Source: DATBSL01 sp963729875 (GTDB lineage Bacteria > Acidobacteriota > Vicinamibacteria > Fen-336). Taken from it: a DNA stretch of 64,000 nt. Of this stretch, positions 55,469 to 64,000 are shown piece after piece; the first letter of the stretch is position 1, and every line of letters starts with the position of its first letter. The notes below the pieces were generated by a model. That model worked only from the letters and a program-made list of their open reading frames with translations, was not told the origin of the DNA and ran no database searches. The stretch covers positions 682,001 through 746,000 of the forward strand of contig CAVSPR010000002.1 of NCBI GenBank assembly GCA_963729875.1, given 5' to 3'. The position numbers and the translations under genes are program-made.

Positions 55469-55879
55469 CTACGGCTTGGGCGGCACGCTGCTGTTCCAGA
55501 TGTCGCGGTACAGCTTCCAGCGGCCGTCCTCCTTCTTCCAGACGGCGATGGACTTGCCGCGGTCGACGACCGCGCCGCCCTTGGCCTTCAGCGTCCAGGA
55601 GTTGACCTCGATCGCGGTGTCGCCGTGCGGCTCGACCTCGAGTGTCGTGATCGCCAGGTCCGTGAGGCCCGCGTCGACGAAGCCCTGGAAGACGGCCTGG
55701 ATGGCCGCCGTGCCTTTCGCGAAGTCGCCCCCCGGGGGCAGGACCTGCGCGTCGCGGGTGTAGAGCGCCGCCAGGCCGGCCGCGTCGCCGCGGGCGACGG
55801 CCGCCATGAACTGCTTGCCGGTGGCTTCGATCGCGGCGCGAGCGTCCTGGGCCGCGGCCAGGCCCGCTCCGCCGAACAC
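55469..55879 (-). CDS. Exported DUF4440/SnoaL-like protein, N-terminus uncertain
   Basis: 136 residues from a GTG at 55879. The body is an NTF2-like DUF4440 fold: AIEATGKQFMAAVARGDAAGLAALYT, DAQVLPPGGDFAKGTAAI, GDTAIEVNSWTLKAKGG, SIAVWKKEDGRWKLYRDIWNS. These are small exported proteins of undefined role. The start is odd: only the tail of a signal peptide (FGGAGLAAAQD) precedes the domain, and an in-frame stop cuts off anything longer, while a GTG in the neighbouring frame would supply the missing n-region if one base near 55890-55897 were removed. A frameshift in the signal peptide is therefore likely. Confidence 0.7.
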   Translation of the reverse strand: MFGGAGLAAAQDARAAIEATGKQFMAAVARGDAAGLAALYTRDAQVLPPGGDFAKGTAAIQAVFQGFVDAGLTDLAITTLEVEPHGDTAIEVNSWTLKAKGGAVVDRGKSIAVWKKEDGRWKLYRDIWNSSVPPKP

Positions 55880-55973
55880 GGCGAGGGTGGTGACCTCGGG
55901 CGTTCACCGGGGCTTTGCGGAACGGATAGATTCCCTCGGCGCCCGACGCGGCCGGGGTGCGCCGAGGGATGCG

Positions 55974-56003
55974 TTGACACCCCCTTCGAGCCAAAGCTAT
56001 AGT
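55974..56003 (+). promoter_or_regulatory. Promoter of the nuo operon
   Basis: Consensus -35 TTGACA (55974-55979), 18-base spacer, -10 TATAGT (55998-56003). Start near 56010 gives a 40-base leader in which ACCGCC (56013-56018) can pair with GGCGGT (56032-56037), just before the ATG. It is the best sigma-70-type promoter in the window. Confidence 0.78.
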
Positions 56004-56048
56004 TCGCCGGCTCACCGCCTTGCGGTCTTGCGGCGGTCCCCGGATCTC

Positions 56049-56399
56049 ATGCCCAGCTATGCCCCGATCCTGATCCTGGGTGCGGTCGCGCTCGGCTTTG
56101 GCGTCTTCACCCTCTTCATGTCCCACCTCTTCGGGCGGCCCCGTCCGAGCGAGGCGAAGCTCGCGACCTACGAGTGCGGCATGCCCCCCGTCGGGACGGC
56201 GCGCGAGCGCTTCCCGATCAAGTTCTACCTGGTGTGCATGATCTTCATCCTCCTCGACGTGGACGCCGCCTTCCTCTACCCGTGGGCGCTCATCTTCAGG
56301 GACCTCGGCCTCTTCGGCCTCGTGGAGATGGCCGTGTTCATGGCGCTCCTCGGGGGAGGGTTCGTCTACGCCTGGAAGTCGGGCGCCCTCGACTGGTAG
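56049..56399 (+). CDS. nuoA: NADH-quinone oxidoreductase subunit A
   Basis: A 116-residue membrane subunit of complex I with three helices. Marks: ATYECGMPPVGTARERFPIKFYLVCMIFILLDVDAAFLYPW is spread across residues 40-80, with the conserved Cys loop and the Glu/Asp of helix 2. Starts the operon; 13 bases separate it from the nuoE-nuoF fusion, where nuoB, C and D would normally come. Confidence 0.94.
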   Translation: MPSYAPILILGAVALGFGVFTLFMSHLFGRPRPSEAKLATYECGMPPVGTARERFPIKFYLVCMIFILLDVDAAFLYPWALIFRDLGLFGLVEMAVFMALLGGGFVYAWKSGALDW

Positions 56400-56412
56400 G
56401 CAGGACGGCACG

Positions 56413-58227
56413 ATGCAGCTCACTCCCGAGAACAAGGCCCGCTTCGACGAGATCGTGAAGCGCTACCCGGTGAAGCGCTCGGCGCTGCTGCCGACGCTGC
56501 ACCTCGTGCAGGAGCAGGAGGGGTGGATCAGCCGCGAGGCGATCGAGCACGTGGCGCAGCGGCTCGACCTCTCGCCCGCCCAGGTCCACGACACGGCGAG
56601 CTTCTACACGATGTTCCGGCTGAAGCCGGAGGGAAAGACGCTCATCGAGATCTGCACCACCCTCTCCTGCGCCCTCGGCGGGGCGGAGGAGCTCCTCGCC
56701 CACACCTGCAAGCGCCTCGGCGTCGCGCCCGGGGGGACGACGCCCGACGGGAAGTTCACCGTGAAGGGCGTCGAGTGCCTGGCCGCGTGCGGCGGCGCTC
56801 CCGCCGTGCAGGTGAACGGCGAGTGGCTCGAGCACGCGACGGCGGCGGACATCGACAAGGTCGTCGCCGGGGAGAAGGTCCGCCGCAGCTTCGAGTGGCC
56901 GAAGAGCCCGGGCGAGCACATCCTCTTCGCCAACGTCTGGAAGGAGAGCTCGACCTCGATCGGCGTCTACGAGGCGTCGGGCGGGTACGCGAGGCTCGGC
57001 GAGTGGCTCAAGCTGCCGCCCGAGGAGATCGTGGAGACCGTCAAGAAGTCGAGCCTCCGCGGCCGCGGCGGGGCCGGCTTTCCGACCGGGATGAAGTGGA
57101 GCTTCCTCCCCAAGGACAGCCCGAAGCCCCGCTACCTCTGCGTCAACGCCGACGAGAGCGAGCCCGGCACCTACAAGGACCGGGTCATCATCGAGCGCGA
57201 CCCCCACCGCCTCATCGAGGCGACGGTCGTGAGCTGCCACGCGATTCGCTCGCAGGCCGCCTACATCTACATCCGCGGCGAGTTCCACGAAGGGGCGCGG
57301 ACGCTGGAGGGTGCCCTCGCCGAGGCGCGCGCGAAGGGCTACGTCGGGAAGAACATCCTCGGCACCGGGATCGACGTCGAGATCCACGTCCACCGCGGGG
57401 CGGGCTCGTACGAGTGCGGCGAGGAGACGGCTCTCATCGAGTCGCTCGAGGGCAAGCGCGGCCAGCCCCGCATCAAGCCGCCCTTCCCGGCGGTGGTGGG
57501 GCTCTACGGCTGCCCGACCATCGTCAACAACGTCGAGACCCTCGTGAACGTGCCGCTCATCCTCACCCGCGGCCCCGAGTGGTTCGCGAGCCTCGGCACC
57601 GAGAAGAACGGCGGCCCCAAGCTCTACTCGATCAGCGGCCACGTGAACCGCCCCGGCAGCTACGAGGCGCCGATGGGCAGGGTCACGCTGCGCGACCTCA
57701 TCCACGGGGAAGGCTACGCCCAGGGGATCCGCGGCGGGCGCGAGCTCAAGGCGGTCGTCCCCGGCGGCTCCTCGACCCCCGTCCTCACCGCCTCCGAGAT
57801 CGACGTCGCCATGGACTTCGACGGGGTGGCGAAGGCGGGCTCCATGCTCGGCTCCGCCGGCACCATCGTCATGGACGACTCGACCTGCATGGTGTGGATG
57901 GCGAAGAACCTCATCTACTTCTACAAGCACGAGTCGTGCGGCAAGTGCTCGCCCTGCCGCGAGGGCACGGGCTGGATGCTGCGGCTGCTCGAGCGGATCG
58001 AGGCGGGGGAGGCGAAGATGTCCGACCTCGACCTGCTCTACAAGCTGACCGACTCGATCACCGGCCACACGGTGTGCCCCTTCGGCGACGCCGCCGTCGC
58101 CCCCCCGCAGTCCACCCTGCGGAAGTTCCGGGCTGAGTTCGAGTACCACGTGCGCGAGAAGAAGTGCTGGAAGACGGTGGCGCCGACGTTCGAGGAGGCG
58201 CTGGCGAAGAGCGGGGTGAGCGCATGA
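56413..58227 (+). CDS. nuoEF: NuoE-NuoF fusion: NADH-dehydrogenase module of complex I
   Basis: A 604-residue fusion. Residues 1-155 are NuoE, with the [2Fe-2S] ligands C81, C86, C122 and C126. Residues 165-600 are NuoF: FMN/NADH site GRGGAGFPTG (217-226), VNADESEPGTYKDR, GAGSYECGEETALIESLEG, and the [4Fe-4S] ligands C509, C512, C515 and C555. All ligands are present, so it should oxidise NADH and pass electrons on. The two subunits, normally separate, are joined by only about 10 residues. No NuoG gene follows; nuoH overlaps the stop (ATGA). Confidence 0.95.
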   Translation: MQLTPENKARFDEIVKRYPVKRSALLPTLHLVQEQEGWISREAIEHVAQRLDLSPAQVHDTASFYTMFRLKPEGKTLIEICTTLSCALGGAEELLAHTCKRLGVAPGGTTPDGKFTVKGVECLAACGGAPAVQVNGEWLEHATAADIDKVVAGEKVRRSFEWPKSPGEHILFANVWKESSTSIGVYEASGGYARLGEWLKLPPEEIVETVKKSSLRGRGGAGFPTGMKWSFLPKDSPKPRYLCVNADESEPGTYKDRVIIERDPHRLIEATVVSCHAIRSQAAYIYIRGEFHEGARTLEGALAEARAKGYVGKNILGTGIDVEIHVHRGAGSYECGEETALIESLEGKRGQPRIKPPFPAVVGLYGCPTIVNNVETLVNVPLILTRGPEWFASLGTEKNGGPKLYSISGHVNRPGSYEAPMGRVTLRDLIHGEGYAQGIRGGRELKAVVPGGSSTPVLTASEIDVAMDFDGVAKAGSMLGSAGTIVMDDSTCMVWMAKNLIYFYKHESCGKCSPCREGTGWMLRLLERIEAGEAKMSDLDLLYKLTDSITGHTVCPFGDAAVAPPQSTLRKFRAEFEYHVREKKCWKTVAPTFEEALAKSGVSA

Positions 58228-59285
58228 GCCTCTCCCCGGCCGTCCAGGAGCTCGTCCTCGCCGCGGTCAAGGTTGCGGTCGTGGTGGGGGTCCTCCTCCT
58301 GCTGTTCTCGGTCATGACCTGGATCGAGCGGAGGACGCTCGCGTTCATGCAGTACCGCCTCGGCCCGAACCGCACGGGGCCGTGGGGGATCCTCCAGCCC
58401 ATCGCCGACGGCATCAAGCTCTTCTTCAAGGAGGAGGTGATGCCGGCCGCGGCGAACAAGTGGGGCTTCCTCGCCGCCCCGGTGGTGGCCGTCGCGACCG
58501 CGCTGCTCGCGGTCGCGGTCCTGCCCTACGGGCCGCCGTTCACCCTGCCCGCGTGGGGCCTGCTGCCAGAGTGGCTGCGGGGCCGCACCGTACAGCTCCA
58601 GATCGCCGCCATCGACGTGGGTCTCCTCTTCATCTTCGCGGTCACCGCCCTCGGTGTCTACGGGATCGTGCTCGCCGGCTGGTCGGCCAACAACAAGTAC
58701 ACGCTGCTCGGCGGCCTGCGTTCCTCGGCCCAGATGTTCTCCTACGAGCTCGCCCTCGGCCTGAGCTGGGTGGGTGTCATCATGCTCGCCGGCTCCTTCC
58801 AGATCACGGACATCGTGAACGCGCAGGCCGGGTGGTTCTGGAAGTGGAACGCCTTCGTCCAGCTCCCGGCGTTCCTCGTCTACTTCATGGCCGCCACCGC
58901 CGAGGTGGCGCGCATCCCGTTCGACCTCCCGGAGGGGGAAGCCGAGCTCGTGGCCGGCTTCCACACCGAGTACTCGTCGATGCGCTTCGCGCTCATACAG
59001 ATGGCCGAGTACATCAACATGATCACGGTCTCGGTGCTCGGCACCAACCTCTTCCTGGGCGGGTGGCACCCGGGGATCCCCGGCCTGCCTTTCGAGGGCC
59101 TCCCCGGCTTCGTCTGGTGGGGAGCCAAGGTCTTCCTGGTCCTCTTCGTCTTCATCTGGCTGCGGGGGACGCTGCCCCGCGTCCGCTACGACCAGCTGAT
59201 GAACTTCGGCTGGAAGGTGCTCGTCCCGGTGGCCGCGGTGTGGATCCTGATCACCGCCACCGGCGTCGCCCTCGCGGGGCGGTGA
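58224..59285 (+). CDS. nuoH: NADH-quinone oxidoreductase subunit H
   Basis: A 353-residue, eight-helix subunit forming the quinone-binding entrance. Marks: TWIERRTLAFMQYRLGPNRTGPWGILQPIADGIKL is the canonical first loop, here split over residues 32-66, and PFDLPEGEAELVAGFHTEYS, then RYDQLMNFGWKVLVP. ATG overlaps the stop of the nuoEF gene. The next gene is nuoJ with no nuoI between. Confidence 0.96.
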   Translation: MSLSPAVQELVLAAVKVAVVVGVLLLLFSVMTWIERRTLAFMQYRLGPNRTGPWGILQPIADGIKLFFKEEVMPAAANKWGFLAAPVVAVATALLAVAVLPYGPPFTLPAWGLLPEWLRGRTVQLQIAAIDVGLLFIFAVTALGVYGIVLAGWSANNKYTLLGGLRSSAQMFSYELALGLSWVGVIMLAGSFQITDIVNAQAGWFWKWNAFVQLPAFLVYFMAATAEVARIPFDLPEGEAELVAGFHTEYSSMRFALIQMAEYINMITVSVLGTNLFLGGWHPGIPGLPFEGLPGFVWWGAKVFLVLFVFIWLRGTLPRVRYDQLMNFGWKVLVPVAAVWILITATGVALAGR

Positions 59286-59287
59286 AC

Positions 59288-59779
59288 ATGGACGCCATCA
59301 TCTTCTACGTCTTCGCCGTGATCGCCGTCGTCTCCGCGGTGGTGGTCATCGCCCAGCGCAACCCGATGACCTCGGCCTTCGCCCTCATCGTGACCCTGTG
59401 CTCGATGAGCGTGATCTTCGCCCTGCTCGGCTCGCCGTTCATCGCCGTGCTGCAGGTGATCGTCTACGCCGGCGCGATCATGGTGCTGTTCCTCTTCGTC
59501 CTCATGCTCCTCAACGTGAAGAGCGAGGAGGACACGCCCCTGCGCGGGGGCCGCACCCTGCGGGGCGTGGCGCTCGCTCTCGTCACCCTGCTCGTCCTGC
59601 AGGCGGGCGCGGTGCTCATGCGCGGCGAGCCCGGGCCCGCTCCCGGCTTCGACGCCTCCACCCGGAAGATGGCGGAGATCCTCTTCTCGCCGCACTTCCT
59701 CTACGTCTTCGAGGCCACTTCGATCCTCATCCTCGCCGCCCTCGTGGGGGCGGTGGTGCTGGCCAAGAAGGAGCTCTAG
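59288..59779 (+). CDS. nuoJ: NADH-quinone oxidoreductase subunit J
   Basis: A 163-residue five-helix subunit. VVVIAQRNPMTSAFALIVTL and FIAVLQVIVYAGAIMVLFLFVLMLL carry the pi-bulge helix region typical of NuoJ/ND6. A GTG two codons earlier (59282) overlaps the nuoH stop and may be the true start. Confidence 0.94.
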   Translation: MDAIIFYVFAVIAVVSAVVVIAQRNPMTSAFALIVTLCSMSVIFALLGSPFIAVLQVIVYAGAIMVLFLFVLMLLNVKSEEDTPLRGGRTLRGVALALVTLLVLQAGAVLMRGEPGPAPGFDASTRKMAEILFSPHFLYVFEATSILILAALVGAVVLAKKEL

Positions 59780-59783
59780 GGCC

Positions 59784-60098
59784 ATGGACCACCCCTCCTC
59801 GTTCGTCCACCACGCGGTCCTGCTGAGCCTCGTCCTCTTCGCCCTGGGCACGCTGGGGGTCTTCCTGCGCCGCAACGTGATCACCGTCCTCATGTGCGTG
59901 GAGCTGATGCTCAACGGCGTGAACCTGGCCTTCGTGGCCTTCAGCCGCGCCGCGGGCACCCTCGACGGGCAGGTGCTCGTCTTCTTCGTGATGGTGGTCG
60001 CGGCGGCCGAGGCCGCCGTCGGCCTCGCCATCGTGATCGCGCTCCACCGCCACCGCGACACGCTGGACGTGGACGCGTTCAACCTGATGAAGGGGTAG
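59784..60098 (+). CDS. nuoK: NADH-quinone oxidoreductase subunit K
   Basis: A 104-residue three-helix subunit. The conserved Glu residues of helices 2 and 3 are in NVITVLMCVELMLNGVNLAF and VVAAAEAAVGLAIVIALHR. Four bases separate it from nuoJ and from nuoL. Confidence 0.95.
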   Translation: MDHPSSFVHHAVLLSLVLFALGTLGVFLRRNVITVLMCVELMLNGVNLAFVAFSRAAGTLDGQVLVFFVMVVAAAEAAVGLAIVIALHRHRDTLDVDAFNLMKG

Positions 60099-60102
60099 GA
60101 CC

Positions 60103-62022
60103 GTGTTCGAGGATCGCGTTCTGAACGTCCTGCCCTTCGCCATCCTGCTCCTGCCCCTCGGGGGGTTCGTGGTCCTCTCGCTGTTCGGCGACTGGATCAA
60201 GCGGGACAAGGAAGACCGGGGCGCCGGCTGGCTCGCGTGCGCCACCGTGATCGGGGCTTTCGTCCTCGCCGCGTGGACGACCGTGCGGCTCTACGGGCTG
60301 GTGGGAGGGCCGGACGGCCTGCGCTTCTCCCAGCCCTACCTGGGCTTCGAGTGGATCGAGGCGGGCGGGTTCCGGGTGCCGTTCAGCCTGCTGGTGGACC
60401 CGCTCTCGTGCGTCATGATGCTGGTCGTCACCGGCGTCGGCTCCCTCATCCACGTCTACTCGCTGGGCTACATGGCCCACGACGACGAGCAGGTCGCGTT
60501 CTTCTCCTACCTGAACCTGTTCACGTTCTTCATGCTGCTGCTCGTGCTGGGCGGCAGCCTGCCCCTCCTTTTCGTCGGCTGGGAGGGGGTGGGGCTCTGC
60601 TCGTACCTGCTCATCGGGTTCTGGTACAAGCGGGACAGCGCCGCCGCCGCCGGCCTCAAGGCGTTCGTGGTGAACCGCATCGGCGACGTGGGGCTCATCC
60701 TGGGGATGGTCTTCATCTACCACGCCTTCGGCAGCCTCGACCTCGTGGACATCGTGGACAACGCGGGCTCGCTCGCCCCGGAGGCGCTGTGGGAGTGGGG
60801 GCCGGTGACGGTCGCCTGCCTCCTCCTCTTCCTGGGCGCGACCGGCAAGAGCGCCCAGATCCCCCTCCACGTCTGGCTGCCGGACGCCATGGAGGGCCCG
60901 ACCCCGGTCTCGGCCCTCATCCACGCCGCCACGATGGTGACGGCGGGCGTCTACATGGTGGCCCGCCTCGGGCCGCTCTATCACCAGTCGGAGACGGCGA
61001 TGCTGGTCGTGGCGGTGACGGGCACCGTCACCGCCCTCATGGCGGGGACGATCGCGATCGTGCAGACCGACATCAAGCGCGTGCTCGCGTACTCGACGGT
61101 GAGCCAGCTCGGCTTCATGTTCCTCGCCGCCGGGGTGGGGGCCTTCGGGGTGGCCGTCTTCCATCTCTACACCCACGCGTTCTTCAAGGCGCTCCTGTTC
61201 CTCGGCTCGGGGTCCGTCATCCACGCCATGTCCGGCGAGCAGGACATGAGGAAGATGGGAGGACTCCGAAAGAAGATCCCCTGGACCTTCTGGACCTTCC
61301 TGGTGGGGACGCTCGCCATCGCCGGCATCCCGCCGCTGGCCGGCTTCTTCAGCAAGGACGAGATCCTCCTCGAGACGCTCGGCACCGGCCACACGGTCCT
61401 CTTCGGCCTCGCTCTGTTCACCGCGCTCCTCACCGCCGCCTACATGGCGCGGCTGCTGTTCCTGACGTTCTTCGGCGAGTTCCGCGGCAGCCCCGAAGCC
61501 GAGCACCACCTCCACGAGTCGCCGTGGTCGATGCTCGGACCCCTCGTCGTCCTCGCGATCGGATCCGCCGTCGCCGGGTTCGTCAGCATCCCGCACGTCG
61601 TGCAGCCGGTCCTCCGGCTCCCGGCGGAGGCGCCCCACCACGTGGCCTGGCTGCCGGTCGTGGCCACCCTCTCCGGCGTCGTCGGCATCCTGATCGCCTG
61701 GTACCTCTACCTCTCCATGCCGGACCTGCGGGCCTCGCTCGCGAGGCCGCTCCGGCCGGCGCTGCGCCTCTTCGGCGCGAAGTACTTCTTCGACGACGTG
61801 TACAACGGCTTCGTCCGCCGCGCGGTCGTGGGCGGCAGCGACTCGCTCCTGTGGAAGCGCGTGGACGCGGGCCTGATCGACGGCATGGTGAACGGGGCCG
61901 GGCGGATCGCCGTCTGGTGGTCCGAGCGCCTGCGGCCCGTGCAGACCGGCTTCGTCCGCCACTACGCGCTGCTCGTCCTCGCGGGGGCGGTCGCCCTCGT
62001 CTCCTACCTCCTGTGGTCATGA
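60103..62022 (+). CDS. nuoL: NADH-quinone oxidoreductase subunit L
   Basis: A 639-residue antiporter-like subunit with the long lateral helix at the C-terminus. Marks: LLVDPLSCVMMLVVTGVGSLIHVYSLGYM, FVGWEGVGLCSYLLIGFW, ATGKSAQIPLHVWLPDAMEGPTPVSALIHAATMVTAGVYM spread over residues 245-285, and LAYSTVSQLGFMFLAAG. GTG start. Confidence 0.96.
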   Translation: MFEDRVLNVLPFAILLLPLGGFVVLSLFGDWIKRDKEDRGAGWLACATVIGAFVLAAWTTVRLYGLVGGPDGLRFSQPYLGFEWIEAGGFRVPFSLLVDPLSCVMMLVVTGVGSLIHVYSLGYMAHDDEQVAFFSYLNLFTFFMLLLVLGGSLPLLFVGWEGVGLCSYLLIGFWYKRDSAAAAGLKAFVVNRIGDVGLILGMVFIYHAFGSLDLVDIVDNAGSLAPEALWEWGPVTVACLLLFLGATGKSAQIPLHVWLPDAMEGPTPVSALIHAATMVTAGVYMVARLGPLYHQSETAMLVVAVTGTVTALMAGTIAIVQTDIKRVLAYSTVSQLGFMFLAAGVGAFGVAVFHLYTHAFFKALLFLGSGSVIHAMSGEQDMRKMGGLRKKIPWTFWTFLVGTLAIAGIPPLAGFFSKDEILLETLGTGHTVLFGLALFTALLTAAYMARLLFLTFFGEFRGSPEAEHHLHESPWSMLGPLVVLAIGSAVAGFVSIPHVVQPVLRLPAEAPHHVAWLPVVATLSGVVGILIAWYLYLSMPDLRASLARPLRPALRLFGAKYFFDDVYNGFVRRAVVGGSDSLLWKRVDAGLIDGMVNGAGRIAVWWSERLRPVQTGFVRHYALLVLAGAVALVSYLLWS

Positions 62023-63590
62023 GCCCCGTGAACACCCACCTGCTGAGCCTGCTCATCTTCCTGCCGGTGGCGGGGGCCTTGCTCGTGGCCCTCACCCGGC
62101 GCGAGTCGGAGTCGCTGCAGAAGACCGTCGGCCTCGCTGTCTCCGGGGCCGCCTTCGCGCTGTCCCTGACCCTCGTCCTGGGCTTCCGCAGCGTGGCGGG
62201 GCTGCAGTTCGTCGAGCAGCGGCCCTGGATCCCGGCCTGGGGCATCGGCTACCACGTCGGCATCGACGGCCTGTCGCTGTGGCTCGTGATCCTGACCACG
62301 TTCCTGACCCCGCTGTGCCTGCTCGGGTCGTGGAAGTCGATCACGAGCCGGGTGCGGGAGTTCGTCGTCTTCATGCTGCTGCTCGAGGCGGGGATGGTCG
62401 GGGTCTTCGTGGCCCTCGACCTGTTCCTCTTCTACGTGTTCTGGGAGGCCATGCTCATCCCGATGTACTTCCTCATCGGGATCTGGGGCCACGAGCGGCG
62501 CATCTACGCGGCGGTCAAGTTCTTCCTCTACACCTTCGCCGGCAGCGTGCTGATGCTCGTCGCGTTCCTGGTCCTGTACAAGAACGCCGGCCTCGGCACC
62601 TTCGACATCCCGAAGCTCGTGGCCGCCCCGGTCGACCCCGCCCTGCAGACGTGGCTCTTCCTCGCCTGCGCCCTCGCCTTTGCGATCAAGGTGCCGATGT
62701 GGCCGTTCCACACCTGGCTCCCCGACGCGCACGTCGAGGCACCGACCGCCGGCTCGGTCATCCTCGCCGGCGTGCTGCTGAAGATGGGCGGCTACGGCTT
62801 CCTGCGGCTGGCCATCCCGCTCTTCCCCGACGCGGCCATGCGCTTCGCCCCGCTCGTGGGCGTCCTCGCCGTGATCGGGATCGTCTACGGGGCGCTCGTC
62901 TCCCTGGTGCAGCCGGACCTGAAGAAGCTGGTGGCCTACTCCTCGGTCTCCCACCTCGGCTTCGTGATGCTCGGCATCGCGGCCTTCACCACCACCGGGG
63001 TGGTGGGGGCGGTGTACCAGATGCTCAACCACGGCATCTCGACGGGGGCCCTCTTCTTCCTGGTGGGGATGCTCTACGACCGGCGCCACACCCGGCTCAT
63101 CTCGGAGTTCGGCGGGCTCAAGGCGATCATGCCGTGGTACTTCGCCGTCTTCCTCCTGATCAGCCTCTCCTCGATCGGCGTGCCCGGCTTCAACGGCTTC
63201 GTCGGCGAGTTCCTGATCCTGGTCGGCTCCTGGCCGTTCAGCCGGTGGATGGTGGTCGTGGCCTCCCTCGGCGTGATCCTCGCCGCCGGCTACGTGCTGT
63301 GGATGGTGAAGCGCGTCTTCTACGGCGAAGTCACGAACCCGAAGAACCTCGGGCTGCCCGACCTCTCCGCCCGCGAGGCGGCGGTGCTGGTGCCGCTCGT
63401 CGTCCTGGCGATCGTCATGGGCGTCGCGAGCCCCGCCTTCACCCGCCGCATCGAGCCCACGGTGGACGCCCTCGTGCTCCAGGTGAGGGAGAGGACGCGG
63501 CCGGTGAGGGCGGCGACCGCGGCCCCCGCGGCGGCCCCGGCGGAGGAGGTGCGACCGGTGGCCGCACCGGTGACTGGGGGGCGGCCATGA
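62019..63590 (+). CDS. nuoM: NADH-quinone oxidoreductase subunit M
   Basis: A 523-residue proton-pumping subunit. Marks: GIDGLSLWLVILTTFLTPLC, FYVFWEAMLIPMYFLIGIWG (key Glu), KVPMWPFHTWLPDAHVEAPT (key Lys), and KKLVAYSSVSHLGFVMLGI. The last 35 residues are an Ala/Pro-rich tail (AATAAPAAAPAEEVRPVAAP), longer than usual. ATGA overlaps at both ends. Confidence 0.96.
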   Translation: MSPVNTHLLSLLIFLPVAGALLVALTRRESESLQKTVGLAVSGAAFALSLTLVLGFRSVAGLQFVEQRPWIPAWGIGYHVGIDGLSLWLVILTTFLTPLCLLGSWKSITSRVREFVVFMLLLEAGMVGVFVALDLFLFYVFWEAMLIPMYFLIGIWGHERRIYAAVKFFLYTFAGSVLMLVAFLVLYKNAGLGTFDIPKLVAAPVDPALQTWLFLACALAFAIKVPMWPFHTWLPDAHVEAPTAGSVILAGVLLKMGGYGFLRLAIPLFPDAAMRFAPLVGVLAVIGIVYGALVSLVQPDLKKLVAYSSVSHLGFVMLGIAAFTTTGVVGAVYQMLNHGISTGALFFLVGMLYDRRHTRLISEFGGLKAIMPWYFAVFLLISLSSIGVPGFNGFVGEFLILVGSWPFSRWMVVVASLGVILAAGYVLWMVKRVFYGEVTNPKNLGLPDLSAREAAVLVPLVVLAIVMGVASPAFTRRIEPTVDALVLQVRERTRPVRAATAAPAAAPAEEVRPVAAPVTGGRP

Positions 63591-64000
63591 TGGGCTCCGT
63601 GCTCGACCTCCGCCCCATCGCCCCCGCGGCGATCGTCGCCGTCACCGGGCTCGTGGTGCTCCTCGCCCAGGCCTTCACTCCCCGCGGCAAGAGCTCGCCC
63701 TCGGCCGCGCTGTCGCTCGCCGGTCTCGCCGCTGCGCTCGTCTCCGTCTGGCTCCTCGCGACCGGCCCCGGCCGGGGCTCGGTGATGGCGGGCGCCGTGG
63801 CCGCCGACGACTTCTCGCTCTTCCTGCACGTCCTGATCCTCGGCGTCGCCGCCGTCACCGTGCTCCTCTCGCCCTCCTACCTGCGCTCGTGCGGGATCGA
63901 GCGGGGCGAGTACTACGCGCTGCTGCTCTTCTCGGTGGTGGGCATGCTGGGGCTCGTGTCGAGCATCGAGCTCGTCTCCCTCTTCGTGGCCCTCGAGATC
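63587..64000 (+). CDS. nuoN: NADH-quinone oxidoreductase subunit N, N-terminal part (runs off window)
   Basis: The first 138 codons are in the window and open to the edge. Hydrophobic helices match the NuoN/ND2 start: IAPAAIVAVTGLVVLLAQAF, DFSLFLHVLILGVAAVTVLLS, GEYYALLLFSVVGMLGLVSS, ELVSLFVALEI (conserved Glu). ATG overlaps the nuoM stop (ATGA). Confidence 0.92.
   Translation, partial: MMGSVLDLRPIAPAAIVAVTGLVVLLAQAFTPRGKSSPSAALSLAGLAAALVSVWLLATGPGRGSVMAGAVAADDFSLFLHVLILGVAAVTVLLSPSYLRSCGIERGEYYALLLFSVVGMLGLVSSIELVSLFVALEI

Noticed and set aside
58100..59300. Hidden nuoI or nuoG between nuoF, nuoH and nuoJ
   Set aside because: Genes overlap or are 2 bases apart, and no frame there shows ferredoxin-type CxxCxxC motifs other than the NuoF site.

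Overview
The window is about 64 kb of very GC-rich (about 70% or more), densely packed bacterial chromosome, with many start/stop overlaps of the ATGA or GTGA type. I see no phage, insertion sequence, integrase or CRISPR array. Paired ECF sigma/zinc-finger anti-sigma cassettes, DUF4097 beta-repeat proteins, a small secreted protein of a type I associate with acidobacterial sigma operons, abundant lipoproteins and phosphodiesterase-like membrane proteins, and a Nuo complex I locus fit an uncultured Acidobacteriota (for example a Thermoanaerobaculia-like lineage). That placement is an inference; Gemmatimonadota or Myxococcota are not excluded.

Layout. 1-7.6 kb: a tricorn/PD40-type protein (cut by the window edge), an ECF sigma/anti-sigma operon with two DUF4097 proteins, a PLP-dependent decarboxylase, a stand-alone NFACT-R protein with a probable CTG start, and a second ECF sigma/anti-sigma/secreted-protein operon ending in a strong hairpin. 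7.8-14.9 kb: a decayed HNH-type gene, a GT39-like membrane protein, a membrane phosphodiesterase-like protein coupled to a FadL-like outer-membrane protein, and an SGNH hydrolase. 14.9-20.4 kb: M16 peptidase, WalJ-like hydrolase, and a solute-binding lipoprotein overlapping an NtrY-like kinase. 20.6-26.8 kb: maeA, purB, a small Cys protein, a sterol-desaturase-like oxygenase, NUDIX and a frameshifted mutM. 26.8-36.4 kb: vapBC with a superb operator/promoter palindrome, a DOPA-dioxygenase-like protein, a rhodanese-methyltransferase fusion, and an operon of zinc ribbon, M19 dipeptidase, HEAT-DUF349, CHAT protease-like and GT87 genes. 36.4-44.5 kb: MBL hydrolase, DsbA-like protein, NUDIX, YhhQ-like transporter, tRNA-Val, two paralogous Cys-rich lipoproteins and a bifunctional PBP. 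44.6-50.2 kb: a probable small RNA, then a ferritin-like lipoprotein, a DUF4405 membrane protein, a kinase/NtrC-type regulator pair and a second ferritin-like protein. 50.2-56 kb: VTT protein, tRNA-Arg, two sugar-transfer membrane proteins, rlpA, pyk and a DUF4440 protein. 56-64 kb: nuoA, a nuoE-nuoF fusion, and nuoH, J, K, L, M and N (N cut), with no nuoB, C, D, G or I.

Three window-wide patterns stand out. First, ten start codons have a TAnnnT -10 hexamer only 6-9 bases upstream and no Shine-Dalgarno, implying leaderless or nearly leaderless mRNAs. Second, several otherwise good genes carry single-base indels in short G/C runs, mostly deletions, which could be assembly errors or real decay. 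Third, extracytoplasmic sensing is prominent: two sigma/anti-sigma pairs, two histidine kinases and a receptor lipoprotein.
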